From: Pomphorhynchus laevis
Lineage: Eukaryota > Acanthocephala > Palaeacanthocephala > Echinorhynchida > Pomphorhynchidae
DNA length: 64,000 nucleotides
Direction of reading: 5' to 3'
Assembly (NCBI GenBank): GCA_012934845.2
Contig: WNNJ02002318.1
Span: forward strand, 62,001-126,000
In this document: piece after piece, positions 24,101 to 34,920 of the stretch
Position numbering within the stretch: position 1 is the first letter of the stretch
How the letters are laid out: each line of letters opens with the position of its first letter
Position numbers and translations under genes: made by a program
Notes under the pieces: generated by a model
Seen by the model: only the letters and a program-made list of their open reading frames with translations
Database searches by the model: none
What the model was told of the DNA's origin: nothing

Positions 24101-27100
24101 ATGCGGCATGTATAATAGTAGTGCACGGATGTGCTGAGTAGACAACGGTCCAGGATTTCTTACGAAATACGACATTTATACTAAATGGTGTTGCTTGATA
24201 GACTGGACTTCGATTCACGACATTCAGTCACCATGTCACTTCTAGACGACCAATGAGTACCCGGCAACACTCATTAGTAGAATGAAGTACTTACTGGTCG
24301 TTTCGGTTGCCTGTGTGACATTGTGAATAAAGGCGTTTCCGACACTTTGCTTAATTGTCTGAGGCTTACGTTCTTATCCAGATCGAATTGCTGTGCGGAC
24401 CATCCTTAAACACTAGGCAGAGGTTGTTGCTGAATTGTCGCTGCACTCGTTGGATTCTTAATGGATACGACAGGTATAATAGTAGGGCACGGATGTGCTG
24501 AGTAGACAACGGTCCAGGATTTCTTACGAAATACGGCATTTATACTAAATGGTGTTGCTTGATAGACTGGACTTCGATTCACGACTTTAGTCAACATGTC
24601 AATTCTAGACGACCAATGAGTACCCGGCAACCTCATCAGTAGAATGAAGTACTTACTGGCCGTTTCGGTTGCCTGTGTGACATTGTGAATAAAGGCGTTT
24701 CCGACACTATGCTTAATTGTCTGAGGCTTACGCTCTTTACCAGATCGAATTGCAGTGCGAACCATCATTAAACACTAGGCAGAGGTTGTGGCTGAATTGT
24801 CGCTGCACTCGTTGGATCCTAAATGGATGCGGCATGTATAATAATAGTAGTGCACGGATGTGCTGAGTAGACAACGGTCCAGGATTTCTTACGAAATACA
24901 GCATTTATACTAAATGGTGTTGCTTGATAGACTGGACTTCGATTCACGACTTTAGTCAACATGTCAATTCTAGACGACCAATGAGTACCCGGCAACCTCA
25001 TCAGTAGAATGAAGTACTTACTGGCCGTTTCGGTTGCCTGTGTGACATTGTGAATAAAGGCGTTTCCGACACTATGCTTAATTGTCTGAGGCTTACGCTC
25101 TTAACCAGATCGAATTGCTGTGCGGACCATCCTCTAATACTAGGCAGAGGTTGTTGCCGAATTAATTCATCAACAACATGAATTGGTACTTGTTGCTGAA
25201 TTAATTTAGCAACAAGTACCCGGCAACACTCATCAGTATAATAAAGTACTCACTGACCGTTTCTTTTGCCTGTGTGACATTGTGAATAAAGGCGTTTCCG
25301 ACACTTTGCTTAATTGTCTGAGGCTTACGCTCTTTAACAGATTGATTTGCTGTGCGGACCATCCTTTAACATTAGGCAGAGGTGTTTAAGGATGGTCCGC
25401 ACAGCAATTCGATCTGGTTAAGAGCGTAAGCCTCAGACAATTAAGCAAAGTGTCGGAAACGCCTTTATTCACAATGTAACACAGGCAAAAGAAACGGTCA
25501 GTGAGTACTTTATTATACTGATGAGTGTTGCCGGGTAATCATTAGTCGTCTAGAAATGACATGGTGACTGATAGTCTTGAATCGAAGTCCAGTCTATCAA
25601 GCAACACCATTTAGTATAAATGCCGTATTTCGTGAGAAATCCTAGACCGTTGTTTACTCAGCACATCCATACATTACTATGATACCTGCCATATCCATTA
25701 AGGATCCAACGGGTGCAGCGACAATTCAGCAACAACTTCTGTTGGAAGCGAGAAATAATAAAATAATAAGAGATAGACAAGATGTCGGCGGATCTAGTCA
25801 TTCAGTAATAGTCATTCCGACAACCAACCAAATTACGACGATATGACTAAGTTTTAGAATAGAAGAAAAGGAGAGATGTAGCAATAGATAAAGAACATTC
25901 AATGTACACAAATGTGAATGTATAATCAAAGCGGTGTTGTATAGCAATGGGCAAAGGACACTCAATGCACCCAAGTGTAATCAAAGCGACGTCGTACAAC
26001 GCTATTGAGATAAACTACGAAATAAACCTCTAGTGTAATGGAACTATAAAAGGTTACGTGATGCTATGTTTTGTGACAGTTGTGGTTTTTGTTGAATTTA
26101 AAACAATTAACTTTTAATTTTTCTTATGTCAAGTGGCGACGAGGGTGCATGGCGAACATTAATTTCGTAACAGTAACAACGAAACCTGATATTTCAGAAA
26201 CCTGATCGAATAGCAGTTTTTTTTGATGACCTCTAATTCTTATTCTGATACAAAGTCTGTTATTTATTAGTCAATTCATAAAATTGACTTTTATGTTAAA
26301 TTTCAATTGCTTTATTTTAACTTGATATATGCTATATAAAATATTATATAATTATATTTATTATTTATAATTTTTTAAATATTTATTATTTAATTATTAA
26401 ATTTTGATTAGCATATTTTTTAAATTTTATTATTATAAATTATTATAACTATAGTAATTATAAATTATTACTTTATTATTAAATATGTGCTCAGTTAGCT
26501 GATTTGATTTGTAGTATACCATTCAAAACTTTTATCTTTTAATTGTAGTAATGAAATATAATGACAGTTAGTCATTGAAAATTCAAATAGATAAACTAAA
26601 CCTTTCTCGCTCATCACAGATCTACGAGCGGATACATATTATTTTTATTTTCTGATAATCAGACCTATAAATAATATCATCAAGTTTGTGTGATTTCTTC
26701 GCCCGCGATTTTCGCAAATTTTCAATCTTGAACGAATGTAAAGAATCATTAAACTGATAACATCAACTACCGAACATATTCACAACACCTTACTGATAAC
26801 ATTTAACACTTACTCTACTTCTCTTTCTTTAACGTTTGTTAGCTTCGTTACGAAGTCCGCCTTTTTGACCAAATGCTTTCACTTTTCTCTGTCTTTCGCG
26901 CATTCGTCCGTTACCCCTGCTACTATCATATCCCTTCTTATTGTGTCCAGCCATCTCTGCTTAGGACGCATAAGGAGTCGTTTTCCTGATACAACCAGGT
27001 CCATCCTACTCTTATGACGGTGGTTGTGTTAAGCGGATTACATGACCAAACCATTGTAATCGGGCTTCCTACAATTTATCCTCAATCGGCTGAACTCCAA

Positions 27101-28006
27101 ACCTTTGTCGGATAATTTCGTTTCTTACATGATTGAGCAGTGTGATGCCGCCTATCCCCCTCAGCATTCGCATTTCCATCGCTGCTAATTTGTGGGCGGT
27201 TTCGTTTGTAGCAGGCCGGCACTCTGCTCCATACAGTGCGACTGGGCGAATGACGGTGCGATATGTTTTTGATTTAAGATTATCTGGCATTTTCTTATCG
27301 CATATTACGCCAGTCATCGCACGCCATTTTGGCCACGCACAGTTGATCCTCCTAGTGATCTCAACTGAAATCGATCCATCTAATGCTACGGTGCTGCCCA
27401 GATATGGAACGTCCTCTTTCGTTTTAATGCTAATACTATCTATCTGAAAGTTATCTGCTGCGGAATCTCATGTGCTCAGCATAACTGTCTTTTTAAGATT
27501 AAGGTGTAGGCCGTACTTTTCCAGCTGATCTTTCCACGCACGGACATGTAGCTCCAATTTCTTTTTATCTTCGCATGCAACCATTACATCAGCAGCGTAC
27601 AAGATATTCCACGGAACAGGCCATTGTAGGTCGCTAGTGATTGCATTCATGACTAGGATGAACAGGAGGGGTGATAAAACGGATCCTTGGTGTACTCCTA
27701 CCCTTTTTGGAACGACCATTTAAGACTTACTGATAACACAAATATGAATATATATAAACCTATCATCGGATTCATTATACTAGATTGTTTCCTTTAATAT
27801 TCAAGTTATTGTGTTCATACAATTGTGCAGATTCCTTATATGCAAAGCTATGTCATCTAATTATCAATGCCTTTTAAATAGCGTTCATTAATAGATTAAT
27901 ATATTAATAGATTATCATTTTGGTACAAACCTGGTCTGGTAGATCGCCGGGCGTTTATTGTAGCAATGAGCACACAGGCTAAAATAATCCTATTTACAGT
28001 CGTCAT
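21173..28006 (-). CDS. K2: secreted single-domain Kunitz protein (two exons, long intron)
   Basis: Exon 2 (21345-21173) follows a aatttag acceptor and encodes a Kunitz domain beginning MCEFPPIAGDLQC, with cysteine spacings 10, 15, 7, 12, 3 and the canonical YGGC. P1 is Asp, unusual for a trypsin-type inhibitor and suggesting a different target or loss of protease inhibition. The only compatible upstream signal exon is at 28006-27931 (MTTVNRIILACVLIATINA, GTTTGT donor); its phase fits and gives 249 nt, 82 residues, like K1 and K3. The inferred intron is about 6.6 kb and contains an hAT-like scrap, the satellite at 23.8-25.7 kb and an RTE LINE piece. The exon pairing is less certain than for the other three genes, because of the intron's size. 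An AATAAA lies about 107 bp after the stop. Confidence 0.7.
22377..22580. mobile_element. Possible non-autonomous hAT-like element
   Basis: Ends in imperfect inverted repeats: cagtggtttccaaccact at the left and, reading inwards from the right, gtggttaccaaccact. The CAGTGGTTnnCAACC form is typical of hAT terminal repeats. Length is about 200 bp, with no transposase. No convincing 8-bp target duplication was found. Confidence 0.4.
22581..23800. other. Unidentified coding-like patch
   Basis: Several overlapping open pieces (22801-23025 plus, 23094-23288 minus, 23305-23571 plus) in DNA of more balanced composition than the surroundings. The last piece contains VRYLGFTITVKW and later RARWALKRAQHLLLRGNA. 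I do not recognise a family. The composition change suggests a degraded mobile element rather than intron sequence. Confidence 0.3.
23818..25740 (-). repeat. ~364-bp satellite with conserved structured RNA core
   Basis: Tandem units start at 23818, 24181, 24545 and 24910 (periods 363, 364, 365), followed by a partial copy (about 25200-25380) and one inverted copy (25386-25735) facing it. On the minus strand each unit contains GGCAACC-GAAA, a 15-nt arm (24663-24649 in unit 3), a loop with CUGAUGA directly followed by GGUUGCC, then the complementary 15-nt arm (24623-24609) and GUC. The flanking arms pair at 14 of 15 positions including G-U pairs. The related satellite at 61.4-62.1 kb keeps the same pairing with different bases. 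Lies within the K2 intron. Confidence 0.8.
26215..26515 (-). repeat. AT-rich hairpin repeat, copy lacking the hairpin
   Basis: Reverse-complement copy with tgatgacctctaattctta, then tattctgatacaaagtctg, the tagtcaattcataaaattga block, the AT-rich middle, and the end ctcagttagctgatttgatt. The hairpin arms are missing at its left edge, so it is truncated. Confidence 0.6.
26820..27720 (-). mobile_element. RTE-clade LINE, 3' part of the reverse transcriptase
   Basis: Minus-strand pieces in order: GVHQGSVLSPLLFILVMNAI (RT box B), LLYAADVM-like ILYAADVMVA (the YADD box with one substitution, YAAD), NLKKTVML, then PYLGS-like sequence, MTGVICDKKMP and KSKTYRTVIRPVALYGAE, and finally the RQRFGVQPIEDKL-RLQWFGHV region. 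These blocks are characteristic of RTE elements. Frames are shifted between 27069-27317 and 27468-27719, and a stop precedes the extreme C-terminus. The 5' half, including the endonuclease, is absent. The YADD to YAAD change would inactivate the polymerase. It sits in the K2 intron, about 210 bp from the signal exon. Confidence 0.8.
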
Positions 28007-28270
28007 CGTATATCAGCAAATATCTGGAAATGTTGTATTCATACAATTAAAACATTCAGTCTATTTGTAAATAATTTTCAATATAATTAACAGTTTTGAT
28101 CAAATTCGATTAGATCTTAAGAGCTCTTTACAATATAAGTATGAGTTTTATTCAATCCACACTATATTTTTTCATGTATGAATAAACAATGATTCATGTA
28201 TGAATAAACAGCAATCCACATGTTTATTAATAAATATTTTGTCCAATGATCCATTCGATGTGTTATTCAA

Positions 28271-28518
28271 TTGTTCAGGGCGTTGAAACATCAAGAGGAA
28301 TAATAAAATAATAAATTATTGTTCACAAATTTTCGACTATTGCAATAGTCCTTTTCAAGTCCTTTTTACATAACACTTGAAAAATAGTCTTTAATAGTCC
28401 TTTTTAAGTGCTATGTTTTTTAAAAACAAAACTTGAAAAGGATTATTGCAATAGTCGAAAAATTGTGAACAATAATTGTCTTTTTCTATTCCTCTCGACG
28501 TTTAAACGCCCTGAACAA
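28271..28518. repeat. Foldback repeat upstream of K2
   Basis: About 248 bp. Outer arms ttgttcagggcgtt / aacgccctgaacaa; inner arms contain ttgttcacaaattttcgac and ggactattgcaatagtcgaaa in inverted order. The ttgttcacaaattttc piece also lies beside the RT remnant at 5.86 kb, linking the foldbacks to that element family. Confidence 0.7.
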
Positions 28519-29445
28519 TTTAATAAAATATATTAATAATAAATGATTATTTATTATAATAAATTATTATTTAATAAACAATGATTCATATATGACAAAT
28601 ACTCATGTTATAGAACATTATCGAAATAGTGGATCGATTGCCAATGGATTTTAGCAAAAAATATCCAGTCGAATTTTCGAAAGCGGTTGCAATATCATCA
28701 GGAAAAAATACATTACACGAATTGCTGTTCAAAACAGGTTAGATACAACTTTGCAAAATGAGTTTGCAAAGGAAAAATACATTACACAAATTGGAAAAAA
28801 TACAGGAAAAAATACATTACACGAATTGCTGTTCAAAACTGCTTAGATACAAATTTGCAAAATGAGTTTGTTTCTTTTACGTTGAATTTGTGAACGTTGC
28901 ATTTTGATATAAGTACTCTGTGAAAAAGGAATTGGTTTAGGTGCGGTTATAGACAATTCTTTAAATAGTGATCACAAAAGAGGTTTTGATAAATGTAAAA
29001 TAATTTATGTTTAAAGTAATATTTCGGAAAGAAAAAATCAAGAATTTTTATGAGAAAAATAAGGATAGATTTATAATTTACAATAAACCGAATATTGAAT
29101 TATTAACAAATATTTTATACATTGTTTAAATTTTTTATTGATTATTAATCTAAATTTAAAATAAATCTTAGTCTGATTAATCTTTTGTTTTGCATTAACA
29201 TAAAGAATACAATTAACTTTCTCATCACAATATTTGCAGATACAAATGCAGATACTCAATTCAATCAATGAATGAATCAAAATATTACTAGAAATTATTC
29301 TTACATCTGTGTAAATCAGTACTACATTCACCAAAAAATCATTCAAAAGAATGCAAATCAGCGCATTCTTTAATATCGCTAATTTAAAAGTGAGACCATT
29401 GTGAATTTCTTGTAAAACATGTAACCAATCGCAAAAATGACGATA

Positions 29446-29524
29446 TGCCGTTTCGTCATCACAATGACTCATCAGTGCCAGATCCCTCCCACTACTGGAT
29501 GCAGAGGAGGACTGGCAGACGGCA
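29446..29524 (-). ncRNA. Type III hammerhead ribozyme, consensus copy
   Basis: The cleanest copy. Stem III UGCCGU/ACGGCA, 6 bp, includes the required A15.1-U16.1 pair; cleavage triplet GUC; stem I UGCCAG/CUGGCA, 6 bp, extended after a small internal loop by CCUCC/GGAGG; core CUGAUGA; stem II GUCAU/AUGAC with UGUG loop; core GAAA. Every invariant hammerhead position is met. The large stem I loop facing the stem II loop is where activity-enhancing tertiary contacts occur in natural hammerheads. Activity is predicted, not shown. Confidence 0.9.
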
Positions 29525-29600
29525 ATCAATGAATGAATCAATGTGAATGATGTACTAGAAGATTTTCTAGTACATCATTCAGATTGATTCATATATTGAT

Positions 29601-29679
29601 TGCCGTCTGCCAGTCCTCCTCAGCATCCAGTAGTGGGAGGAATCTGTCACTGATGAGTCATTGTGATGACTAACCGACA
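29601..29679 (+). ncRNA. Type III hammerhead ribozyme, decayed core
   Basis: CUGAUGA and stem II are intact, but the second core box reads UAAC in place of GAAA and stem III is disrupted on its 3' side (CCGACA for ACGGCA). Stem I also has one substitution (CUGUCA). Expected inactive. Confidence 0.7.
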
Positions 29680-29904
29680 TTCGTCATTCTTTCGTGTCTG
29701 GCTTACATGTTTTACTAGAAATTCACGCGGAATGGTCTCACTCTCCTTAAATAAAAGTTAGCCGATATTAAAGAGACCTGCGCTGTTATTTGCCAGTGCT
29801 TTTGCTAATGATTCTTTTTGGTGAAGCTTTAGTACTGATTTAGTACACTATGATGTTACTAGAAGATTTTCTAGTACATCATTCACGTTGATTCATATAT
29901 TGAT

Positions 29905-29983
29905 TGCCGTCTGTCAGTCCTCCTCTGCATCCAGTAGTGAGAGCGATCTGGCACTGATTAGTCATTGTGATAACGAAACGGCA
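29905..29983 (+). ncRNA. Type III hammerhead ribozyme, decayed core
   Basis: Box one reads CUGAUUA (catalytic G8 changed), and one pair in stem II is lost. Stem III and GAAA are intact. Expected inactive. Confidence 0.7.
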
Positions 29984-30208
29984 TTCGTCATTCTTTCGCG
30001 TCTGGCTTACATGTTGTACTAGAAATTGACGCGGAATGGTCTTACTCTCCTTAAATAAAAGTTAGCCGATATTATAGAGACCCGCGCTGGCATTTGCCAG
30101 TGTTTTTTCTAATGATCCTTTTTGGTGAAGCTGTAGTACTGATTTAGTACACTAGGATGTTAGTAGAAGATTTTCTAGTACATTATTCACATTGATTCAT
30201 ATATTGAT

Positions 30209-30287
30209 TGCGGTCTGCTAGTCCTCCTCTGCATCCAGTAGTGGGAGGGATCTGGCACTGATGAGTCATTGTGATGACGAAACGGCA
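30209..30287 (+). ncRNA. Type III hammerhead ribozyme, intact core
   Basis: CUGAUGA, stem II and GAAA are perfect. Stem I is kept through a U-G wobble (UGCUAG/CUGGCA). Stem III has one mismatch (UGCGGU against ACGGCA) but the A15.1-U16.1 pair and GUC are present. Probably active or nearly so. Confidence 0.75.
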
Positions 30288-30360
30288 TTCGTCATTCTTT
30301 CGCGTCTGGCTTACATGTTTTACTAGAAATTCACGCGGAATGGTCTCACTCTCCTTAGAT

Positions 30361-31358
30361 TAATTTAGTATCACATATTATTTAAAAAGTTAGATTATTA
30401 TCTGATAATTATTTAATTATTAATCCTTATTTTCTTTTATTTTATAATGATTTTATTTTTATCTCATATTATTATCTCAAATAAATTGACCATATGCGTC
30501 AATGAGACAAATTTATTCAACGTGATGCCGAAAAACAACAAACTCTTTGATGTCATTTGCTAATTTAAATAAAATATGAACAAAAAAGAAAATAAGACAC
30601 ATGTGATATTATGTTTTCAATTTTGTTTTTATATTTTAAACAATATTTTCAATTCTGTTTTATTTTAAAAACATTTGTTTTAGTATCTAGACTCAATTAA
30701 CTGTTCGTTTATTAAAAGCTATATTTCTCTATCAAAAGCTATTTTGATTATTATATTTAATTTGAATTATTGTTATTATTTTTATTTAATTTTTAATACT
30801 TTATATTTTTGGTTTTGCTTACATGTTTTACAAGAAATTCACGCGGAATAGTCTCCCTCTCCTTAACTTTTTATACTTAATATTTTTGGTTTAAAAAATC
30901 TTATAAAAAGAACTAATCATCTTTAACTTTTATTGGGAGTGCAAATTAAACAATTTTATAATAAAATATTATCAATTTAATAAAATAAATATTTAATAAA
31001 ATATTTTAAAGTATATTTTCAATTCTGCTTTATTTTAAAACATGCTTTAAATTTTTAAATATCCTGACTCAATAAACTGTTTGTTTATCGTTCATCACAC
31101 TTATTTTGCATAGTAAGTTAAAAATCTATAAATTTACTCAATTTTATTAAAAGCTATATTTGATTATTATATTCAATTTTAATTATTTTTATTTAATTTT
31201 TATACTTAATTTTTATACTTAATTCTTTGGTTTAAAAAATCTTATTAGATGAACTAATCATTTTTAACTTTTTATTTGGAGTGCATTAAAGTTCATAATC
31301 TCTAGATATAACAATAACCAGGATGGAATCTATAATAGTAATGACCCCTGATTATACA
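30361..31358. other. Intergenic, with one scrap of the hammerhead satellite
   Basis: At 30815-30865 the satellite fragment ttacatgttttacaagaaat continues into tcacgcggaatagtctccct. The rest is AT-rich with no gene recognised. Confidence 0.5.
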
Positions 31359-34300
31359 TTAATGGTTCATGCAGGCTCGTTTGCACTCATCATATGTTTG
31401 GAAAAGATTAGCAGTTCCGTGGCATCCTCCATATGTGTATTTTACACATTCTTTAAGACTTGCATTATATGTGTACTTTTTGATTGCAGCTAGACACTGG
31501 ATTTGGCCTTTAACTGGAGGTAAGTTACAAATGTCTAAATATCGAGAAAACCAGTAAACATTTTGATTACCTAATAATTTGGATGTTTTATATTTTCATA
31601 GTCTAATTTCATAGATAATTCATTAAATTTTTATTAAACTGATGAACGGACATTTTCAAAATTGTTTAAAAGTTGAAGAAATTTCTTTAGTTGATTCGGA
31701 TTATTAAAGGCACACAGTTGAATTAGTATAATTGAAGGAGTAAATAAGATTTTGCAAATAGCCTAATATTTTACAAAGCTCCAATATATTTTTCTGACTA
31801 AATAAATTAAAATTTTAAAAATAATTTCAAGAATAATTCAATAGTAATTATATAATTCAATAATAATTCAAAGATATAAAAATAGTTCAATAATTTAAAA
31901 ATAATTACAATTCTTGGAATATGACAGTAAAACCTTTAAATAAAATTTTTTAATTTTAAAAAATTAAAAATTAAAAATTAATAATTAATTATTAATTTTG
32001 AAATTCTTAAAATTCTTTATTTACAGATGATTGGTAAAAATCGGTGTAAACATGTAATTAATGTTGGATTTGTGAACGTTTTGAACCTCTTATTCCTGAG
32101 AATAACTACAATTTTCATTAAAGACCATAATCTGAAATGGATTTTCGAAATAAAGAACAAGCAATTTAAATTAAACAATTAAATAAAAAATTGTTTATTA
32201 AAATAAATTATAAAAAATGAATTATTGAAATAGATTAAATTTATTTAACTGTTTATTAAATAAACATTTTGAGATATTTGGAATTAGAGGTAACAAATAT
32301 CGATCGTGATTATTCAAGTTTATTCTCTTGCACTCTGGGTCAAATACTATTTTATAGTAATACTTAGCAGCCACATTATCGATAATTTAGGCACCTCATA
32401 GGTTCTTCGCTTAAGATAAGCGGTTCCCAGCACATTTTGGGTTTAAACCGATTATCAAAGAAAAATAAACATTTTCAAATGAAGCCTGTGATAGAGACAA
32501 TTCTTATTGGATTCAAGCACGCAGTGGTCCTGTTATGATTGTGGTCCTTTGGATGGTCAGTAATTTAAAGATTACTTTGGGATTAAGTTAAATTATCTGA
32601 CAGACTATGTGATAAAATGATCAAACTCCACCAAGTGCATTCAGTTACATTCAGTGCATTCAGGTATGAGTATCGGAAACTCACGAAATTTGATTTTTTA
32701 AGGAATAAATGAAGTAGATTCAAGGATATGCTTAAAATCTATATATCAAGGGATATAAATTATGTATACTTACACAACATCATTTTGTGAATTTTGGATA
32801 ATTAGATTATTTCGGATAATTTTAAAAAAGCGATACTACGGTTGGAATCATCTAATAAAACATTCTAATTTTATCAGCTTTTATCTTATCTTTTGTTGAT
32901 AAAAATGCTTAGTTTTATCTAATCTTCAGTAATTTAAATGAATTATGGAATATGTTGTAGAAGCTTTAATAGTTGAAAATTATCAATTTTTAAAGTTGGC
33001 TATAAGAAGCTTAGAGTTGGTGATAAGAAGCCATTTTAATATTTGTAAATATTAAATATTAATAATATTGTATTTAAATAAATGCAATTTAAAGTAAAAA
33101 TGCTTTTAAATAATCGTAAATAAAACGAGAATACACACTGCAGGCCTTTTATAAGTTTATATGAAATATAAATAGTTTCACTGAAACTCACAATTACAAA
33201 TGTTTTCTATTTAAATAAATCGTTTAATATATTTTATTCATAACTTAAAATTGAAAGGTATAAAAATTCATAAAAATGTAATAACAACAATTTATTTTCA
33301 TTACAATCCATTACAAATTAACTTAATAAATATCGTGGAGCATTATGGGAAAACAGAATTTCTAGATTTCAAGAGAAAAACCTTTTCAAGCGATGATTAC
33401 TGTTGAGTAATCGTCACTAGAAAACATAACAAATGATAATTTTCAAAATTTTCTAAGAAATTTGAAAATGTTTCAAATTTGGAGTAAATTTTTTAAAATT
33501 CTCGTCCAATTTGATGTAAAGAATGAAACAAAATGTTACAAAGTATCGTAAAATACTTGAATACATAATTTATAATTGAAAATTAAAAATTATTTTTTAA
33601 ATAATTTGAATTATTTTCAAAATAATTAAATTATTTTTTATTATTTTTAAATAATTAAAAATAATTAAATTATTTTTTAATTATTTTAAAATAATTAAAA
33701 ATAATTAAATTATTTTTACAAAATAAATAATTATTTTTAGATAAATCTATTGATACAACGTCAAATCAAAACTTCATTCAGTTAAACCTTCATTTAGTTA
33801 AGACGTAATTCATTAAAACGTCATTCAGTTATAGATTCTTTTATTTATAATCTTTCATTCATTTATTTATAACATCGTTACTAATGATTAGTAACGTCAG
33901 CTAGCGAAATATAAAAATAAATTAGTTTTGATTGATCTTGCTCCAAAATTCCAAATTTAATTGTTATTCACTTGATAGATATCTTTATTAAATGTTTTAT
34001 TCCATTTAAACTAAAAGCATATTTTAATTTACGCTAAGAAAAAAGTTTAAATATTTTCATAGTTATATTACTATGAAAATATAACTATTACACAGTTATA
34101 ATAATCGTAAATAAAAACGATTGAAGCGCTATTATGATCCAAGATAAATGAACTATTAATTATTAAGATTAATTGTTTCACCCAATTTAATTAATTGGGT
34201 GAAATTTACTTAATACAAATATTTTCTTAATATTTACTTAATACAATGCTGCTGCGTTGAATTTGTATTCAATTCCAAATATGGAATATTATTCCATAAT

Positions 34301-34899
34301 ACTATATAATTAATAAAATAATATGACATATTCGATCAAATAAGGAATAGAGGTCATCAGATGAAACTAGAAGTTCACCTAGTAAACTGATGGTTGTATG
34401 GACATTCGCAAATATATGGCAGTAACATATCAGTTTATTATCATATATAGTTGGTAATGACTAACTTGATATTATATCCACATTTAGGTATAAAGAATGA
34501 TACATTCTTAAATGAAAGTTTTTTGCTTGTAGAATATCAAATTACGATATCCGCAGGTAAGATCTCTTATACTAATACGAATCGTGGTGCATAAAGTAGC
34601 TTCGTAAGTGTTCTGCAGATGCAACCAGACATATTGACAGCTTATTGGCATGTTTAATTATTTTGTTTGAGCTGTAATTTTGTAATTAATATTATTAATA
34701 ATTAATAATTAATTAATAATAATTAATAATTAATTAAATAATTATAAGTTAATATAAATAATTAAATAATTAATAATTTATAAATAATATATAAATAATA
34801 TTTCAAATATCTAAATGATGATATACCTTTATTTTGAGCCTTGAGACGACTAGCAAATATTGTGACGATAAATATACATATAAGAATAATAATTCTCAT
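31359..34899 (-). CDS. K3: secreted single-domain Kunitz protein (two exons)
   Basis: Exon 1 (34899-34827) encodes MRIIILICIFIVTIFASRL and ends before a GTATAT donor; signal cleavage is likely after the following KA. Exon 2 (31534-31359) follows gatatttag and encodes the Kunitz domain with cysteine spacings 10, 15, 7, 12, 3, YGGC, the GTANLF block and a TAA stop. Spliced length 249 nt, 82 residues. The P1 position after Cys2 is Leu, which in this family usually points to chymotrypsin- or elastase-like targets. The 3.3-kb intron is AT-rich without recognised elements. The GTANLF-E/Q-T motif is shared with K4, so K3 and K4 look like the closest pair in the cluster. Confidence 0.87.
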
Positions 34900-34920
34900 G
34901 TTTTACGTGTAAATATCTAG
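34900..34920 (-). promoter_or_regulatory. K3 5' leader motif shared with K4
   Basis: Minus strand CTAGATATTTACACGTAAAA sits directly upstream of the ATG. K4 has the same string with one substitution at the same position, showing that upstream DNA was duplicated with the gene or is under constraint. Confidence 0.5.

Larger units (their letters stand above)
29380..30360. repeat. Hammerhead-bearing satellite array 2 with orientation switch
   Basis: One minus-oriented monomer (to about 29560) meets three plus-oriented monomers (from about 29565) at a palindromic junction, tagaagattttcta within a larger inverted repeat. Plus-strand ribozymes are spaced exactly 304 bp apart (29601, 29905, 30209). 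Monomer landmarks: atattgattgccgtctgcc, gtcattctttcgcgtctggc, ttcacgcggaatggtctcac, ttagccgatatta. Lies between K2 and K3. Confidence 0.82.

Noticed and set aside
24609-24673. HDV-like ribozyme in the 364-bp satellite
   Set aside because: A 7-bp P1-like helix, a P2-like stem and a loop are in the right order, but there is no P4 and no place for the catalytic C in J4/2.
23818-25001. Minus-strand open frames of 60-120 codons in the satellite (MMVRTAIRSGKERKPQTIKH type) as a gene family
   Set aside because: They recur only because the satellite repeats, break at different points in each unit, and show no domain.
29071-29541. 156-codon minus-strand frame as a gene
   Set aside because: It overlaps the hammerhead satellite and continues into AT-rich DNA; no motif.
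31369-31557. Plus-strand 62-codon frame
   Set aside because: It is the antisense shadow of the K3 Kunitz exon.
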